Positions 35,088 to 49,472 of a stretch of 64,000 nt of DNA are shown here, one piece after another. Below the pieces are notes generated by a model that was not told the origin of the DNA, made no database searches, and saw nothing but the letters and a program-made list of their open reading frames with translations. The stretch's first letter is position 1. Every line of letters starts with the position of its first letter. The translations under genes were made by a program, and so were the position numbers. This DNA comes from Certhia americana (Eukaryota > Chordata > Aves > Passeriformes > Certhiidae). The stretch lies in the NCBI GenBank assembly GCA_018697195.1, contig CM031878.1, positions 31,815,995 to 31,879,994 on the forward strand. Direction: 5' to 3'.

Positions 35088-36360
35088 CTTTGGGGATATC
35101 TTCAGTATCTTGTGGGAGAAGTAAAGGAAACGCTTTAAAAAGATATAGTTTACTATTCCCAGCATGCAGATGTACGCTAAAAGACAAAATTTGGTGGAGT
35201 TAGAAGGAAGCCCTGTGCTCTGTTCATTTGCTAGTTGAACATAAATTGTGCATTACTAAAAACCTTGTAGCATGTAGTATTTTTGATAGCATTATACTTA
35301 CTAGAAACTTTGAAGAACGGTGCAAATCTGAATTTCTTATGGCTTCGATAGCTTGATGAGCACAAACTGCAATTAAGCATCTGATTTCCCCTTTAGGTTA
35401 ATTTCAATTATGTGTGCATTTATACTTGTTCTTATGAACAGATTCCACATGTGTTGAAGTCAGCAAACAGAAAATACTTTGAAATGTATTTAAGTTTCTT
35501 GCACATTATCTTGCCATTCTTGGATCTTTGTCTTTTATCAGGTCAGACAGATAGTTTTCTGTGAGGAAAGCTTGTACAAAACAAACAGGAAGATAGTTAC
35601 TGTTTTTGAAAACATAGCCCAGTAGGTGTCCTACAGTACTCTCTCCAGCTCTAGGTAGAATCCAATATGTACCATCCCTCTAATGGCAAGGGATGCATGT
35701 GTTGAGGATTTATTTCAGATTATTAATAGAAAAGAAAGTGAAGTAGCAATCTCTAAGGAGAGATTCTCTGAAAGTATTGCAGTGTAGACACCTACATGCT
35801 TTGCCATTTTACTAATCCATCAATGCATATGACAGATTTAAGCATGTGTATGTTACATAAGGAAGGGGGAAGCCAGATTTTAGTAAGTGAAAGAGATGAT
35901 AACCTCATCAATTAGGCAACTTTTTCAGTATCGCATTTATCTAAAGCGATTAACTTTGTAAAGAAAGTTTTGTGAAGATTTTCTGAATTTGAATGGGAAC
36001 TAAAATGGCTGGATTTACTGAATGGACTTCAGTAAGATTCTTCAAGTGGTTTGAAACTCAACTGATGAAATTATTTGCAGATGGTTAATCCATTTTAAGG
36101 TCATATTTCCTAAGAAAACTTCGTGCAAAGACAAGTACTATGAAACTGTAAATACATATGGGTAATGTTAATGTGTTTTTCTAGCATTCCCACTGTTGAA
36201 ATACAAAGTTGGTGCTTACCAGCTAGTTTCTTTAGATCAATTTCATTTCATCTGCTGTGGTTTACTTAATTTCCTTTAGATTTAAGAACTTCTTTTGTTT
36301 CTGTGCTGTCTCCTAATATTTGTGGGTCTTGTTAATCAGAAGAATTGTAAATTGTAATTG

Positions 36361-36520
36361 TGAAATCATTTAAGTTGGAAAGGGGATTCTTGACAGCATC
36401 TGTTGCACCCCATTCTAGAGCAGATTGCCCAGGATAGTGCTTAGTTAAGTTTTGAGTATTTCCATTCCTGGAGACTACAACCCCTCAGAACAGCCTGTGG
36501 AGGTGTGTCACAGTAAAAGT
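36361..36520 (-). mobile_element. Old CR1 fragment (3' end)
   Basis: Starts AAATCATTTAAGTTGGAAAGGGG, then has CACCCCATTCTAGAGCAGATTG-like sequence and ends in CCTGGAGACTACAACCCCTC. This is the reverse complement of a diverged CR1 3' UTR. Confidence 0.6.
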
Positions 36521-39500
36521 GATTCTAAAAGTGATCTCATTTTCTATTAAGATTTTCTTTGTCTGCTGTTCTATGCTTTTGGGTTGGGTTGTCTCTTTTA
36601 TAGAATGCCTTAGCAGGCATTTTGGGTAGAAAAGTTATGTAAATGTCTTTACAAAAGATGTTAGTGAGAGGGTGTTAACTTTTCATCCAGCAACTGGATA
36701 AAATTGCCCAAGTCCTCTTCCTCCTCCTCCACCAGCTCATAAACCGAAAAAACCTTCCCAGCTGAAATCTAGTTTAATAGTTTAAGGGTGTATCAAAACT
36801 GAAGGACTAATCTTAAGTATCTATTGAGGTGTTACCTTTCTGGGTTTTTTTTTTCCCCCCAAGAAAAAAAGACATTATTCAAATGATTGAGGCTAATGTT
36901 TTAATTGATTCTACACCAAACAGATTTAGCAAACAGATGTATGTATCCAAAAGTGATTTAGCATCTAAATAAATTATGCCATATTTGTTTTCTACACACC
37001 TTCTTGGACTATTACATTCATTGTCATATAAACTGCACTTCAGAAATTAAATCTTTTCTGGGAACTGAAGCCTGCTTATAGGGGGTGCATGAAATACACC
37101 CATGTATTTGGCTAAATTCATGGGAGCCTTCTGTGCCTAGTGAAGCTCCTGACTCTTAGAGGAAGTATTGTGCATGCTAGCTTTGCTCTAACCTCAGGTA
37201 TTCCAGGCATCTACTTTTGGATGTTTTTTCTTTTCTGTGACAGAATTCTGAAGAACCTGACTCTTTTAGTCACCCAGGATGGTTGCCTTTATGTTCAAAA
37301 CAAAGCTCTCATTCACATTTATTCTGTTCTTTTACGTTAACAATTCCCATGAAGTAACGGTGCCTGCAAGAGTCATATATGGTATTTTTAATACTTCCTT
37401 TTCTTTGTGTGTGTGTTCCTTTTTTCATTATTTTCTAAAGCTGAGGTCCTACTACTAAGTCTTGACTTCTGCCACTTAGGTTGTTAGTATTTAATATTTG
37501 CTTTCATATCACTCAAACCATTATAGGAGTGTCAATCATAATAAGCAAGATCTTGAAGTAGGGCCTGTTAAAAGCACAGTTTTGTTGCAGTCACTCTGTA
37601 AAACCTGACATTGATGTATAATTCTGTGGTGGAATTTGCAAAAATGAGAAAGCCAAATTAAAAAAATAGTCCAAAGCTCCCAGACTGTCTGCTGAGAAGC
37701 CTTGTATAAAGGTAATGAGGTGTACCTCTATAGTATGCTTTTTTTGAGAAAATCATGGTTGTGATTGCAATAAGACATTTTGCAATTATTTTGAGTGGCT
37801 TCTCTTCTTATTTGAGAATTACTTGAGAAATAAAGTTATGGTTCCTGAAAACAACTGAAAAGAAATCAGAAAAATGTTTTTTATTTTTAAATTTCTTGTT
37901 CGCTTTGGCATCTTGTTATATTTCTGTGATGGGCTTGACGTTGTTGGAGGGCAGTGGAAAGTCAAAGGTCAAATAGTAAGTCATCTCACATCTTGACTCT
38001 ATTATTTGTGTTAAATGCTGCATTCCATTTCAGGGTTTTATGCTGCTGCCTAACACCTCAAAATATCAAGATCTTCAACTCCTATGTTCTTATTCTTCTC
38101 AGGAGTTTTTGTTTTTCCTTGCTGTTTAAAAGATCTGGCTTGTGTTTTGCCCTCATCTTGTTTTCCATTGCGGTGTTGAATTTTTAGGGGTGGAGCAGAT
38201 GAAAGTGTTGTTTTTGCAAAACATAGTGGCTCCTTATACAGGAAATTAGTCTGGTTGGTTGGTTTGTTTCCGTTTTTTTCCTTGTGCTTGTTTTGATTTT
38301 TATTGGGTTTTTTTTGTAAGAGGGATATGTTACATCTTTGGAAGCTCATTCTATAGATGGAGTTTCTGAGTCAAGATTATTTTCTTTAGTTTTATTTGCT
38401 TTCTCTTTAGTCTTGTGTATTTCTTTAAACCACCTGTTTGGTCTGTAGAGGTTCATAGCATATGGTTTCTATAGATAGGAATAGTTCTTCCAGGCATTTT
38501 GTGATGGGAAATTGCATCAAATCCATGCTTTGAACTAGACAGTGATTTTTGACTGGATTTTCCATATCAAACAGAGTGTCCTATATTGATGATAATACAG
38601 AAAGTTGGAAGAAGCAAGCACATTATCTTCTGGTTTTACTTATGCTGTTGGTCATATTCACAAGACAAGTTGATTTGTTTAGCTTAATTTATATTTACCA
38701 GGCTAGGATCTCTGTATTCATTGAAAATGCTATTTTGAATTTGAGCAAGTGTCTTAACATTTTACCCATTATTAGTTTCAAAAAACCAAGACACCATCAG
38801 TCTTCATTTTACTTGTTGCAGCTTTTTGATTTCAAAGGTAACATGATATGTCTTTCTGCTAAAATGATACTGTGTTTTCCTTACTTAGGACTTCCTTTTC
38901 TAACTTTGTGGATGTATGAAAACTGAACTACTCTTTTTCTTGTTTTTTTTTTTCCTGCATAAAAATGCATGTATTATTTTTAGGAAGGTCTTAATGTTAT
39001 CTTCTATAGCTCATGTACTGTTCCTGTCAGTGATAGTTATAATGCCTGATCCTTCTCTGTGTTAGGAATAAAGTATGCTGTTGCATGGCACTCCACACAG
39101 CCCAAAAAGTACAGTCTGCCAACTGGCAGCAGTCTGCAGACCACTGTGTTTAGATCAGTAATCTGTTAAAGGTTCTGCTGCAGCAGATTCACTGGTAGCA
39201 TTTCAACACTTCTGTCAGAAGGTGCTAAATACAATAGGAATAAAGAGATCTCCCAGTAGCTACTGCTACTTTTGCTTATTTTAATTACCAGGGATTGGAA
39301 AGAAATCTTGTATACCAGACTATGTATATGTAGGCATTTTTGGGTAAAAGAGGATCAGGAAAGGTGGTTGCTACTTTGTGGGAAGTGGAGAGGCAGGGAT
39401 TTATATTACTTCTTGCCTTGTTTCGTGCTGTGTTTCCTGCTTATTGTGAAAAGCTCTGCACAGATCCATTTTTGTCTCCATGTCCTGTTTTATAGTGTGC

Positions 39501-40557
39501 TTGAAGAATAAGAACAGTTCTTTGTGGGCAGTGGAACTGTCTAGTTTTGATCTTTTTTTGTGTCAGGGAGGGTTGTAAAATGTTCTATTTGCCATCATTA
39601 GCACTGATAGCAGAAAATATTTCATAAGCTGTAAAAGCGGGTGCATTTATTCATTCTGGACCAATTTAATATCCAGCACACCCACTGAAACTAATGTAGC
39701 CATGATACTATTGATTTATACATGGTTTTAACACCCCTCTCCTTTACTTGCAAGTAAACATGAAAATACATTAACTAATACACCAAGACATTCATAATAG
39801 GCAATTAGATATTGCAGATGCATGTTGATTTTACATATTAGAAATGTTTTTAAGTCAATACCTGAGAATTAAAAGTAACAATAGATTAAAAAAACCAGAA
39901 CACTAAAAAATAATTCTTCCATGGTGATGTATTTTTGTGTTAACTGCGTTCTTATCCATCCAACTTTATGACGAAATTTGAAATTTTTGTAAACTACCAG
40001 TAAGAGAATTTGAGTCAGTATTTCTTCTAGATAGTTGATATCCATACTGTTCTTCTGAAGTGGAACAAAGTGTTTAGTGCTTCCATTCATTAAATGCTAA
40101 TTTCTTTTATTAATGATTAAGCCAAGACCACATATTTATTGTTATCAAGGGATACCAGCTGTTTAGTGCATTGGGTGAATTTTTGGGGTTTTTTTCTCTT
40201 ATATTTTGCCATAAGGAGTGTAAATCACGTGAGTCTGATTAATACAGGTGTTGTTAATAAAGGCCTTACTCTTTCTGTATTATACTGGTGTTGTTGAATA
40301 CCTGTTTCTTTTCTTCTAATTTTTTTTACTCCTGACAAATTTTAGTTAAGTATGGTGAAATTTTTTTCATACCTGATATTCTTTTTAAAAAATACTGGTT
40401 TAGAATATAGAAGTAAAACTGAACTAAAAATGAGATTTAGAAAAATAAGTATATTTCTGTGCTTCAAAAAGTAGTTCCCTAATCACAGTATGTCTGTGTG
40501 TGAATATTTCAGGTTGGCCTAGCATGTCAGTGGGAATTTAAAATTTGTTGTAGAGAT

Positions 40558-41815
40558 TACAGAGTCGTAGAATTGCTTGGATTGGAAGGCCCTTTAAAGA
40601 TCGTCTAGTCCAGCCTTCGTGGCACCAGGAATGTCTTTCAGCAGGTCATATTGCTTAAAACCCTACCCAACGTGTCTTTGAGCTCTTCAGTGACAGGGGA
40701 TCTGTAGTGTTCTTCCATTGCTACACCACCTTGTTGTCCACACTTTGCTTATCTAAATCTAATCTAGTTCAATCTAAATCTATGGTACTCCAAATTTAAG
40801 TATTTTATATTGAGAAGGGTACAGTTTAAAACTGTTGAACCTTCTGTTATTTGACACATTGTTAAAGTCTGTCTTTCTTACAAGTGCCCTTTAGATATTG
40901 AAAGACTGCAATCAGGACCCTTGTACGCATTTTCTAGGCAGCACAAACTCAGCTCTTTCGTCCTGTTTTCACAGGGAAGGTGTTCCACACCTGTGATCAG
41001 TTTTGTGGCCCTACTATAGACCTGTGCTGATATGGCAATGTCTTTTTGGTGCTGGGGTCCACAGAGCTGGACACAGTTACTGCAGGTGGGGTCTCACAAC
41101 AGTAGGTGAGAGAGGGAGAATTGTCTCCTGTGACCTGATGTGCTCAGCATACAGTTGGCTTTCTGGTGTACAAGTGCATGCTGCTGGCTCATGTTCAGCG
41201 TTTTGTCCAGCAGTTCATGCAAGTCCTTTTCCACGCTACTCTTCTCAATCAATTCATCCCACAGTCTGTATTGTTGTGTTTTGCCCAACACAGGTGCAAG
41301 ACCTTACACTTCGCCTTGTTTCAACTTTGAGACTTTTCAAGCCTGTTCATGTCATTCCCTCTGGTTGGCATCCCTTCCTACTGGTGTAGAAACTTCAGCT
41401 TGTACTATTTATACCGTGAAGATGTAGTTAGGAAGATACTAGACAGTACTGGTTTCAGTATAAACCCTGGAGGAACACCATTTATGATTACTTTCTGTGT
41501 GGACACAGAGCTGTTAACTGTAACCCTCTGAACAGGGACTTTGAGCCCCTTTCTTATTCATTTAATAGTCCATCCATCAAACCCAATGGCTCTCCAGTGA
41601 AATGGCAAGAATGTTGTGTGGGACTGTATCAAAGGCTTTACAGAAGTGTAAGTTGGTGACATCCATAGCTCTTCATTTATCTTCTGATGTAATCATTCAA
41701 TTTATAGGACCATTAGATTATCAGGCATGGTTTGCCCTTGGTGATGTTGTCTTGGTATGTTGCCTGTATCTAAGTACCTTCTTGTCGTCCATGTGCCTTG
41801 TCATAGCGTATGGAT
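40558..41815 (-). mobile_element. CR1 LINE, 3' half of ORF2 and tail
   Basis: The left end is the reverse complement of the CR1 tail (GTCGTAGAATTGCTTGGATT type). Read on the minus strand, 41,094-41,291 shows EKDLHELLDKTLNMSQQHAL-VHQKANCML, the segment after the RT domain. Further right, AAAGGCTTTACAGAAGTG and TTCTTGTCGTCCATGTGCCTT are the reverse complements of the CR1 palm/finger region. Frameshifted and 5'-truncated. Confidence 0.88.
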
Positions 41816-41889
41816 TTGAAAGCAAATCAGTGAGAGATTCCAAGTCAGAATACAATTTAGTAGGGAAATTAAAATAAGGGCAATTGTAG

Positions 41890-42290
41890 AGAAGCAGTGG
41901 CAGAAACCATATACAACCTGACACCCTGTCAGTCAGGGTGGTGGCAGCAGACTGATTGAATGGTGGACATGGTTCTGTTGAAGCAGTGATCCTGTAGAAG
42001 AGTCTGGTCTTTCTCTGAAGGCCCAGTGGTGATTATGTAGCTCTTGTCCTCTGGGAATCCAGTACATAGGGCTCCCCATGGTGTTCCACACGTCAAATCA
42101 TATCCAGGTAGGAATGCTTGGTTCCTCCCCCTGGGCAGAGCATCTCACAGTGGGATGATGTAATTTTTGAGTCATGCAGTGAGACCTTGTTTCCTGGTTA
42201 GCAGAGATAGCCCCTGGAGGGATGAGTCATTGAGAAGAAAAGGGTCACTGCCACACCTGTTTTAACAGCCTTAGAAGATGTTAATAAAAT
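41890..42290. repeat. Unassigned repeat-like stretch, possibly LTR-derived
   Basis: GC-richer than the intron around it. It holds phrases such as GCAGTGATCCTGTAGAAGAG, GGGCAGAGCATCTCACAG and CCCCTGGAGGGATGAGTCAT, which look like an interspersed avian repeat, followed by ATGTTAATAAAAT at the right end. The family and orientation are uncertain. Confidence 0.35.
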
Positions 42291-45200
42291 ACGTACTGTT
42301 GGTTACATCTTACATTATAACCTAAGACACATAGCTTCTGGGAGGACCTGTTACATGATTTTTACTGGGCTTGCAGATTGGTGGTTCCTATCATCCTTTT
42401 TTACCCTTTTTGTTACAGATTCCGCATGGAGGAGAATGACTTGACTGTAGCTGATCTAGTTTTCCTATCTAATTAACTTGGTCTGGAAAAGGACGTATGC
42501 TGTTCTAGAAGAGTGACTTCTTGTCCTTTGCTGTTATTGAGAGTGTACTGTTTCAACTATTTGAAATTTAATTCACAACTTAAAAGTTAACAATTTTACA
42601 GGATTTGGAAAATACTACTATGTCATTTCAGGTGCAGTTGAAATAATGGACTCAAATTGCACTTGGATATTCATTATAATACAGAGGGTATATACCCAAA
42701 TGCATGCATATGGTTATATTGTCTGTAAAATAAAATTATTTATGCATGCCTGTATTCTTGAATGGATTTAAAATCACAAACACATTATGATTATATTAAT
42801 CCAGAGCATTACATTTAAATAAAACTAACTCTGAGAGCTGTGCTGAAGCTTTTAAATTATCCTTTTAAATTATGAAAGCTGTGCTCTCAAATAAGTGATG
42901 GAATTGTTACAATACCTATCAGAATTGTAGTGCTTACCAAAAGCGGTTATGTGACTTAGAAAATTCATGTTCTATCCAATTCTGCACTTCTTCTGTCTAA
43001 ATTACTTCTATGATTGCTGTTAGTTTTAATTGAAGTAGTTTAGAAAGTTATAGCTTGAAATGAAAGCTGGCAGATCACTTATCCTATCCTTGATCTAGAA
43101 ATGGATTAAAAGAAAGCTTTTGATTTCTCATATTTTCTTCTTTTTTGAGATTTCCTACATTCATCAAATGCTGATCTCCAATACTGAGTACTCAGAAAAA
43201 AGCAACTGCTGGTGGAAGGCTGTTCTAGTGAATGAAGGGAAACAGAGCCTCCTGTGTGCTCACTGAAGAAGAGAGTAATTTACTTTTTTGCTATTCAGTG
43301 AGGGTGGAATTGCGTGTAATAGGTTCATGTCTATCTAATAACTTCTGTCTATCAGTGAATTGATGTTTGTTTTTATCCCTTCCTCCTGTGATGGTACTGA
43401 TCTGCCTTCAGTGATGTTAATTTTTTGGCTATGCCATGACTAGGAAGTACCTTGTATTTCTGGCCCATTGATGCCACAATAAGACAGTTATTTATGCCAA
43501 TTAAGAATATATAATAAAATTACTCAGTTAAGGATATTGTCTTTTTGTTACACTGATGAACTAATCTGAGAATATGCTGATTAAATCATGTGTAATGACA
43601 GCATCTTCTAGTATAAGCTGGGTGGTTTTTTGCTTAGACCCCCTATTAAGACATCAACATTGTAACAATGAGAACACTACATTATTTTTATGGTGCCTGT
43701 TTGTGTTCAAGGATTCAGTTTCTAAGGGAGTGTGTGTGGCTGTGGATTTACAAGTGTAAGCAAAGCAGTATATACTACATTGTCCCTTTCTTGCAACAAA
43801 TGTATATTTGTTGCAAGATCAGTCTTCTGGTGACTTCTTATGTTGTTGAGAGCACAGCACCTCACAGATTCTCTAAAGAATAAGATTCTTTTTTATAACT
43901 TTTTTAAACTTTTTTATAAGTCAGCAGGACTTGGTTGTAAAGAGAATACCTCTTATTTAGGAATGTGGTATGTGACACAAAGAAACACTGGCACACTAGG
44001 GTCAAGAGAGTCTGAACTAACAGTATGCAACAGTGTAAGTTTAAAAGTCTTGTGAGACATCAAGAAAGAAGCAAGTTTTGCCACTTGCATGTGACGTATG
44101 TATGTCAGTGTTAAAAAACTTCAGCTGTTTAGTTGGAAGTGTACTTGTCTGTCCTAGATGTTAGGGGAGCCCAGAACAATACATAGAAAAATTTTTCTTG
44201 CAGGTTTTTCAGTACTTATACCAGCCAGCCAGGTTATTTTGTACGTTCCCCCTTCACGCTCTATGACATGTAGTATTTTGATTTCCATACAAATTCTTCC
44301 AGACTGACAATCATGTGTTTTGAAATACTCAATTCATAACACAGAAAATTATCGGTATGTGATTATTACACAGTTCTTCCTAAAAATTAACAGTAAACCA
44401 ATAGCACCCTCTGTCTTCCCAGCTGTTTTATTTTCCCTCTTGGGGATATGGGGATTAAAGAACTAAAATCAGAGTTTGTAACCTGTATTTTTGTAGTGAT
44501 GATTGGAGAGGCTGGGGTGGGGAAGAAGCAGTTTGGGGTTTATGTTTTGTTTTTCTGCTCTGAGGGTATTCTCTTCCAGATTTGAGAATATGAATAATAA
44601 TAAGTGAATAAGAATTTGTAATGCTTTAAAGATTTAAGGTATGATAAGAACACTTAACAGTAGTTAACATGCTTAGAAATAAATACAGTGAAACATCAAA
44701 AAGAGTACTGATTTCAAATTGTATATAATTGAGATGCTTGATGTATTACTTTATGTTAAAGGGGTGACATTTTTCAGTTTATCCTTGTTCTCAACACAGT
44801 GTGTGATATACGTCCAAACAAAAAGCTGAACTTACTTGTAAATTTAACACCCAAACTGTTATGAATGTATAGTTTCTGTGAGATAAAGAAAGAAAAAAAG
44901 ATACTGCTTATGCTTTTGATAGTTGTTTCACTGCCAGTTTAAAAGTTTACTTTAATAAATTCGGTATCACTACTTTAAAAAAAAGATGCTAGCTAATTCT
45001 CCTTGATAAAGCAGTATAAAGTATTGAAAAGATTCTATGGTTCTAAGTTTCCATTATACTAAACTGCTGTATTGATAAGATTTTAGATACTTTTGATATT
45101 AAATAGCCAATGAAATATTTATGCTTGGAATTCCCTTCCAAAAGGAAGATAAAATGTTTTAAATAAGGATATTTATCTTTCCCTGCTTGTAAGTCAGAGG

Positions 45201-46146
45201 CATTGTTTTTTGATTTCTGCTGATGTTTTATAAATTCACAGCTTCACTTGAAAGAAAATACTCGTGCTGTAGCTAGTTATGCCATATCGTGTTTGTTAGT
45301 GGCTTATCTTTTGTCAGAGTTTCTGAGCTTGCTGCTGTTAAAAATCAGTAAGAAAAAATCCAGTTTAATTTGCAAAGAATACATTCAAAGCCTAAGGTAG
45401 TCTGCATTTCTGTTTGTCTTTCAGTATGATGAACTACTATCGCTTTCACTGTAGACTGAGGGGAAAAATGTCACTTTTCAGGGAATACAGAATGTGCACT
45501 TTTTTCAGAGTGTTTTTGTTCTTGCATGTAAACTTGATTGCAGGGTGAGCATCTTTATCTGACATTAGATATGTTGTAAATAGCAAGTAATTTTTGCTAA
45601 CTTTCAAATTACATCTGTATTCTGCCTTTATATAAAATCTCAGCTGTTTAAGGTACGCTCTTGCTGACCTCTTGAGCACTTGAGTAGGCTGAATGTTCTT
45701 TGGGTAAGCTGAAGATTGATACATCCCAGGCCTTGACAGCTGCAGTGTTCTTCTGTGCCAACTTCAGACAGTGTAAGTAAGCAGTCTTTTTCCATAGACA
45801 TTGTTTGGCTCTCAAGACCATGCAGGGAAAAGCTTTACCAAGTCCATTAATTCTGCCAAGACCTTATAAAGACTCGTCTCAAACCTTAGTAACTTCTAAC
45901 TAATACTCATTCCATTGTAAAAAATACTTAATTAATCATATTACTGAGATTTAAATGAAATAGCTATTAAAATGTTTGGTATTTAAAGATAAGAAAGTTA
46001 CATATGTTAACTCAACTTTCTTTGACTTATTAGCAAGAAATTAGTAATGACTTTGTTGTCGTAATGAAAATTTTTGTACATTTCTGTGTAAAATTTCTTT
46101 TTGTGAAATAAAGTTCTCATATTTTTAACTTGGGATGAAGTTGTGA

Positions 46147-46188
46147 TTTTTTGTTTGATGGGTTTTTTTGGGTTTTTTTGTTTTTTTA
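46147..46188 (+). repeat. T/G-rich simple repeat
   Basis: Irregular TTTTTTTGGG units (about 42 bp). Confidence 0.85.
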
Positions 46189-47847
46189 CTGGTAACATTA
46201 TTTGAAGATGCTTACGTGTTCTTATTCTTTTGGCAGAAGTACACTTAGGCAGGATATTTGTTAGTTTTGTGTGCATTTAGAGAAATTAAAGTACTTACTG
46301 AGTACATAGTGAAAGGCATATGATTATTTAATTTAGAATATCTGTTGATATAATTGCAGCATTGCTTTACAGTTCTCTGTGTGCTCATTCATAATTTGCA
46401 GTAGTAACTTTAATTATTAGTTTGTCATCATCAAAAGTAAACATCATGTATCAAAATGTCATTGTTTTGTAGTTTTGGAAATTCCAGTGACTTTTCACTT
46501 GACTTCTATAGGATTTGTGAGGACTCTGATTTGTATTTTGTGGTCATGGTTGTTGTTATTTATCATTTAACGGACACCTTTTAGCCAGTTCTGTGTAGCT
46601 GTTTCTTTGAAGTTTGTTTAGTGCCCATTTAATATTCCTTTTAGCAAAGAAGATTTTTTATTTTACAGTTAGGATGAGTTTTTTAATGTTGTTTCATCTA
46701 CTGTTCTTTTAGCATAGCCAGAAGTGTTGCAGAACTTAGTTATGTAAGGAGTGGCAATTTCACTGACACGAGTACAAAATTTGGCTGATTTTACTCTTCC
46801 TTGGACAACTTAAAGTAATCTGTTTGTGGAATAGTTACAGGTTAAATCAACCTACTTATTTAGTTAAAAGAGATGGTTTGTATCTGAGTGTGTTCTCATT
46901 AGGACTGTTGGTTGAAACTTCATATTTTGTATTTCTATTATCAAAGGGAGATTTTGCAAAGTTTACGTAGAAATTCAGTTGTCAGAGGCTCAATACATGC
47001 TGTATACCGAGCAAAAATTATGGGAGGAATGTGAACACTTCCTTCTTATTTTACACATGTATGTAGTACATAGTTGTTCACTAGGAACAATTCAATACCT
47101 ATTGCTGTGGTTTTCCATTTGTTTGGTTTACCTTTTTGTAAAAGAGGAAAACTGTGCATAGAAGTATTCATCTGAAAGTTGTGCACTATTCCATGTTCTT
47201 GGGATGCCTCAAACTTTTTCCCAGTTGGGACCTGAAATGTGTATGAATCTGCGTGGTAGGACAAAAAGCAGACATGCCTGCTTGTAGGGAGTCTCATGGT
47301 GTTTGATAGTGTTTCTCAGAGTCATATGAGACCCAAGGGTCTCAGCTCTTCTAATATATAAAAAAATAAGCAGAAAACCCAACAGCTACTTAGGTGCTTT
47401 TGTATTCAGGACAGTAAAGGGGAAAGTTAAGGAAGCATGCTTATAACCAGATCCAAGACTTTAAACAGGCAAACAAAACTAACTAAACATAGCTCACGAA
47501 GTCATCAGTCAGCATAAGAAACTTTTGACTGTTTGCTTGACTCAAGATTTCTGAGTTTTTTCAGGTAGAATACTATTAACACTTTGTTCTATTGGGTCTT
47601 CTCTCCGCTGTAATGATTTCATGGCCTTTAGACTAATTTCTTACGATTTATGGTAGTTTAATATAAAATACACAGTGCATTCTGTATTAAATATATAAAA
47701 ATGCTCAAATACTATTATATTGTAATTTCTGCTCTCCATATTTCTGATCAGTTGAGCAATTTGAATTAAAATTATTTTAAAATCAGAGCAGATACACTGG
47801 TTTATTCCTGTTATTATGATTCAAAGATTTCCTTATACTGAAAGGCT

Positions 47848-48275
47848 GATGAAGGGTCTGGAGCACCAGTCCTGTGAGCAGTGCCCGAGGGAGCTGGGGG
47901 TGTTTAGCCTGAAGAGGAGGAGGCTCAGGGGTGACCTTATCACTCTCTATGACTGCCTGAAAGGAGGGTGTAGCCAGGTGGGGGTTGGTCTCTTCTTCCA
48001 GGCAACCAGCAATAGGACAAGAGGACACAGGCTTAAGCTGTGCCAGGAGAGGTGTAGGTAGGACATTAGGATGAATTTCTTTGCAGAAAGAGTGACTGGG
48101 CATTGGAGTGGGTTTCCCAAGGAGGTGGTAGAGTCACTGTCACTGAAGGTTTTTAAGGAAAGATTGGAAGTGGCACTCAGTGCCATGGTCTACCTGACAC
48201 TGTGGTGTTTGGTCATAGGTTGGACTTGATGATCTCAAAGGTTGCTTCCAGCCTAGTTGATTCTGTGCAAGTAGT
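47848..48275 (+). mobile_element. CR1 LINE 3' end
   Basis: Sense CR1 from the conserved GGAGCACCAGTCCTGTGAGC block through GCCTGAAGAGGAGGAGGCTC, GACAAGAGGACACAGGCTTA and AGGTTGGACTTGATGATCTC to a TTGATTCTGTG tail. It corresponds to the C-terminal ORF2 residues plus 3' UTR. A relatively well-preserved insertion in intron 1. Confidence 0.93.
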
Positions 48276-49304
48276 GTCATTTTGGCTGGGTGGACTACTG
48301 ATTTAATGTCCTTTGAAATAATTAAAAAGAAATCACATTTTCTTAGCTCTTGTTTAGAGAGGTTTAGTCTGGCTTTGTGGCTTGTTTTCTGTGTCTTTGT
48401 TTTGTTTGTTTGTTTGCTTCCCCCCTGACTTACCAGCATAAAACCAAGATTTTTTTAGATTTTTAAAATTACTCTAAATCTGACTTCTGTGTAGATCCTA
48501 ATGCTTTTTAGAAGCCTGCAGCAGTTCTTCCAAATCTGTAAAATATTTTTACTTTTCATTCTGTTTCTACACACATTATAACTTTTTAGGTGGCCTGGCA
48601 AGGCATTTTTGGGAGATGATGTCTTTTATTTTGAGGACATGAAACAAGTGCATGCCTTTTATACACATATATCAGTATACTAAGTGTGCAAGGTGATAGC
48701 ATGAATGAGGGGTTGTAGGTTTTTTTTCTTTTTACTTAGTAACCTAATTAATATGCCACTTAGTGTTTACCTTTTAGCTTAATTTTGAGCTGGAAGTTAG
48801 ACTATTTTTAGCACTTATATTGAAGAAAGACTTGGATACTGATACAAAGTCATTTGAGTTACTAATTATGTCCTGTACAGTTCAGGTTTTTGTGTTACCT
48901 TTCTTCAAAAATTAATGTAGTACACCATAATCCAGTTAGTTACTGTTTGTTTGCATACAACAAGGTCACTTTTGGTTTTAAAAGGAGCGCTTACACTAGT
49001 AACCAAATTTTGTTAGAGAAGGATTGTGGGGTTTTTCAAGTGTTTTAAAAAACATTTTGCTCCTCTTTTCTTTCTGCACAAAATTTTTTGTAAATTTTTT
49101 CATTTTGTTTGGAAATTCAAGAAACACATAAAACATTTTAAAAGCTGTGTAAAACCCACGAAAGACAGTTGAAATTTTTCTGCTTTTAAGAAAGATTAAC
49201 ACTTTCAAGTGTAGTGCATTTTGCATAAGGTGATAACGGTCTTAAATTGCAAGATCTTTCTGGCAATTTGGTTTTTAACATTTAGATTTTACATTAGAAA
49301 GAAT

Positions 49305-49472
49305 TTGTCAGGCATTGGAACAGGCTACTCAGGGGGAGTTGCCATCCCTGGTGGTATTTCAAAGCCATGTAGATATGGTATGTAGGGATTATTGGTGGAT
49401 GTAGCAATGTTAGGTTACTAGTTGGATGCCTTGACCATAAATGTCTTTTCCAATCTAAATGATTATTTCCAG
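49305..49472 (+). mobile_element. Short CR1 3' end
   Basis: Contains GGCATTGGAACAGGCTACTC, then GTTGCCATCCCTGGTGGTAT and the decayed CR1 terminus (GTCTTTTCCAATCTAAATGATT). Confidence 0.75.

Noticed and set aside
41003..41877. Plus-strand open frames of 91-128 codons
   Set aside because: Antisense shadows of a CR1 insertion.
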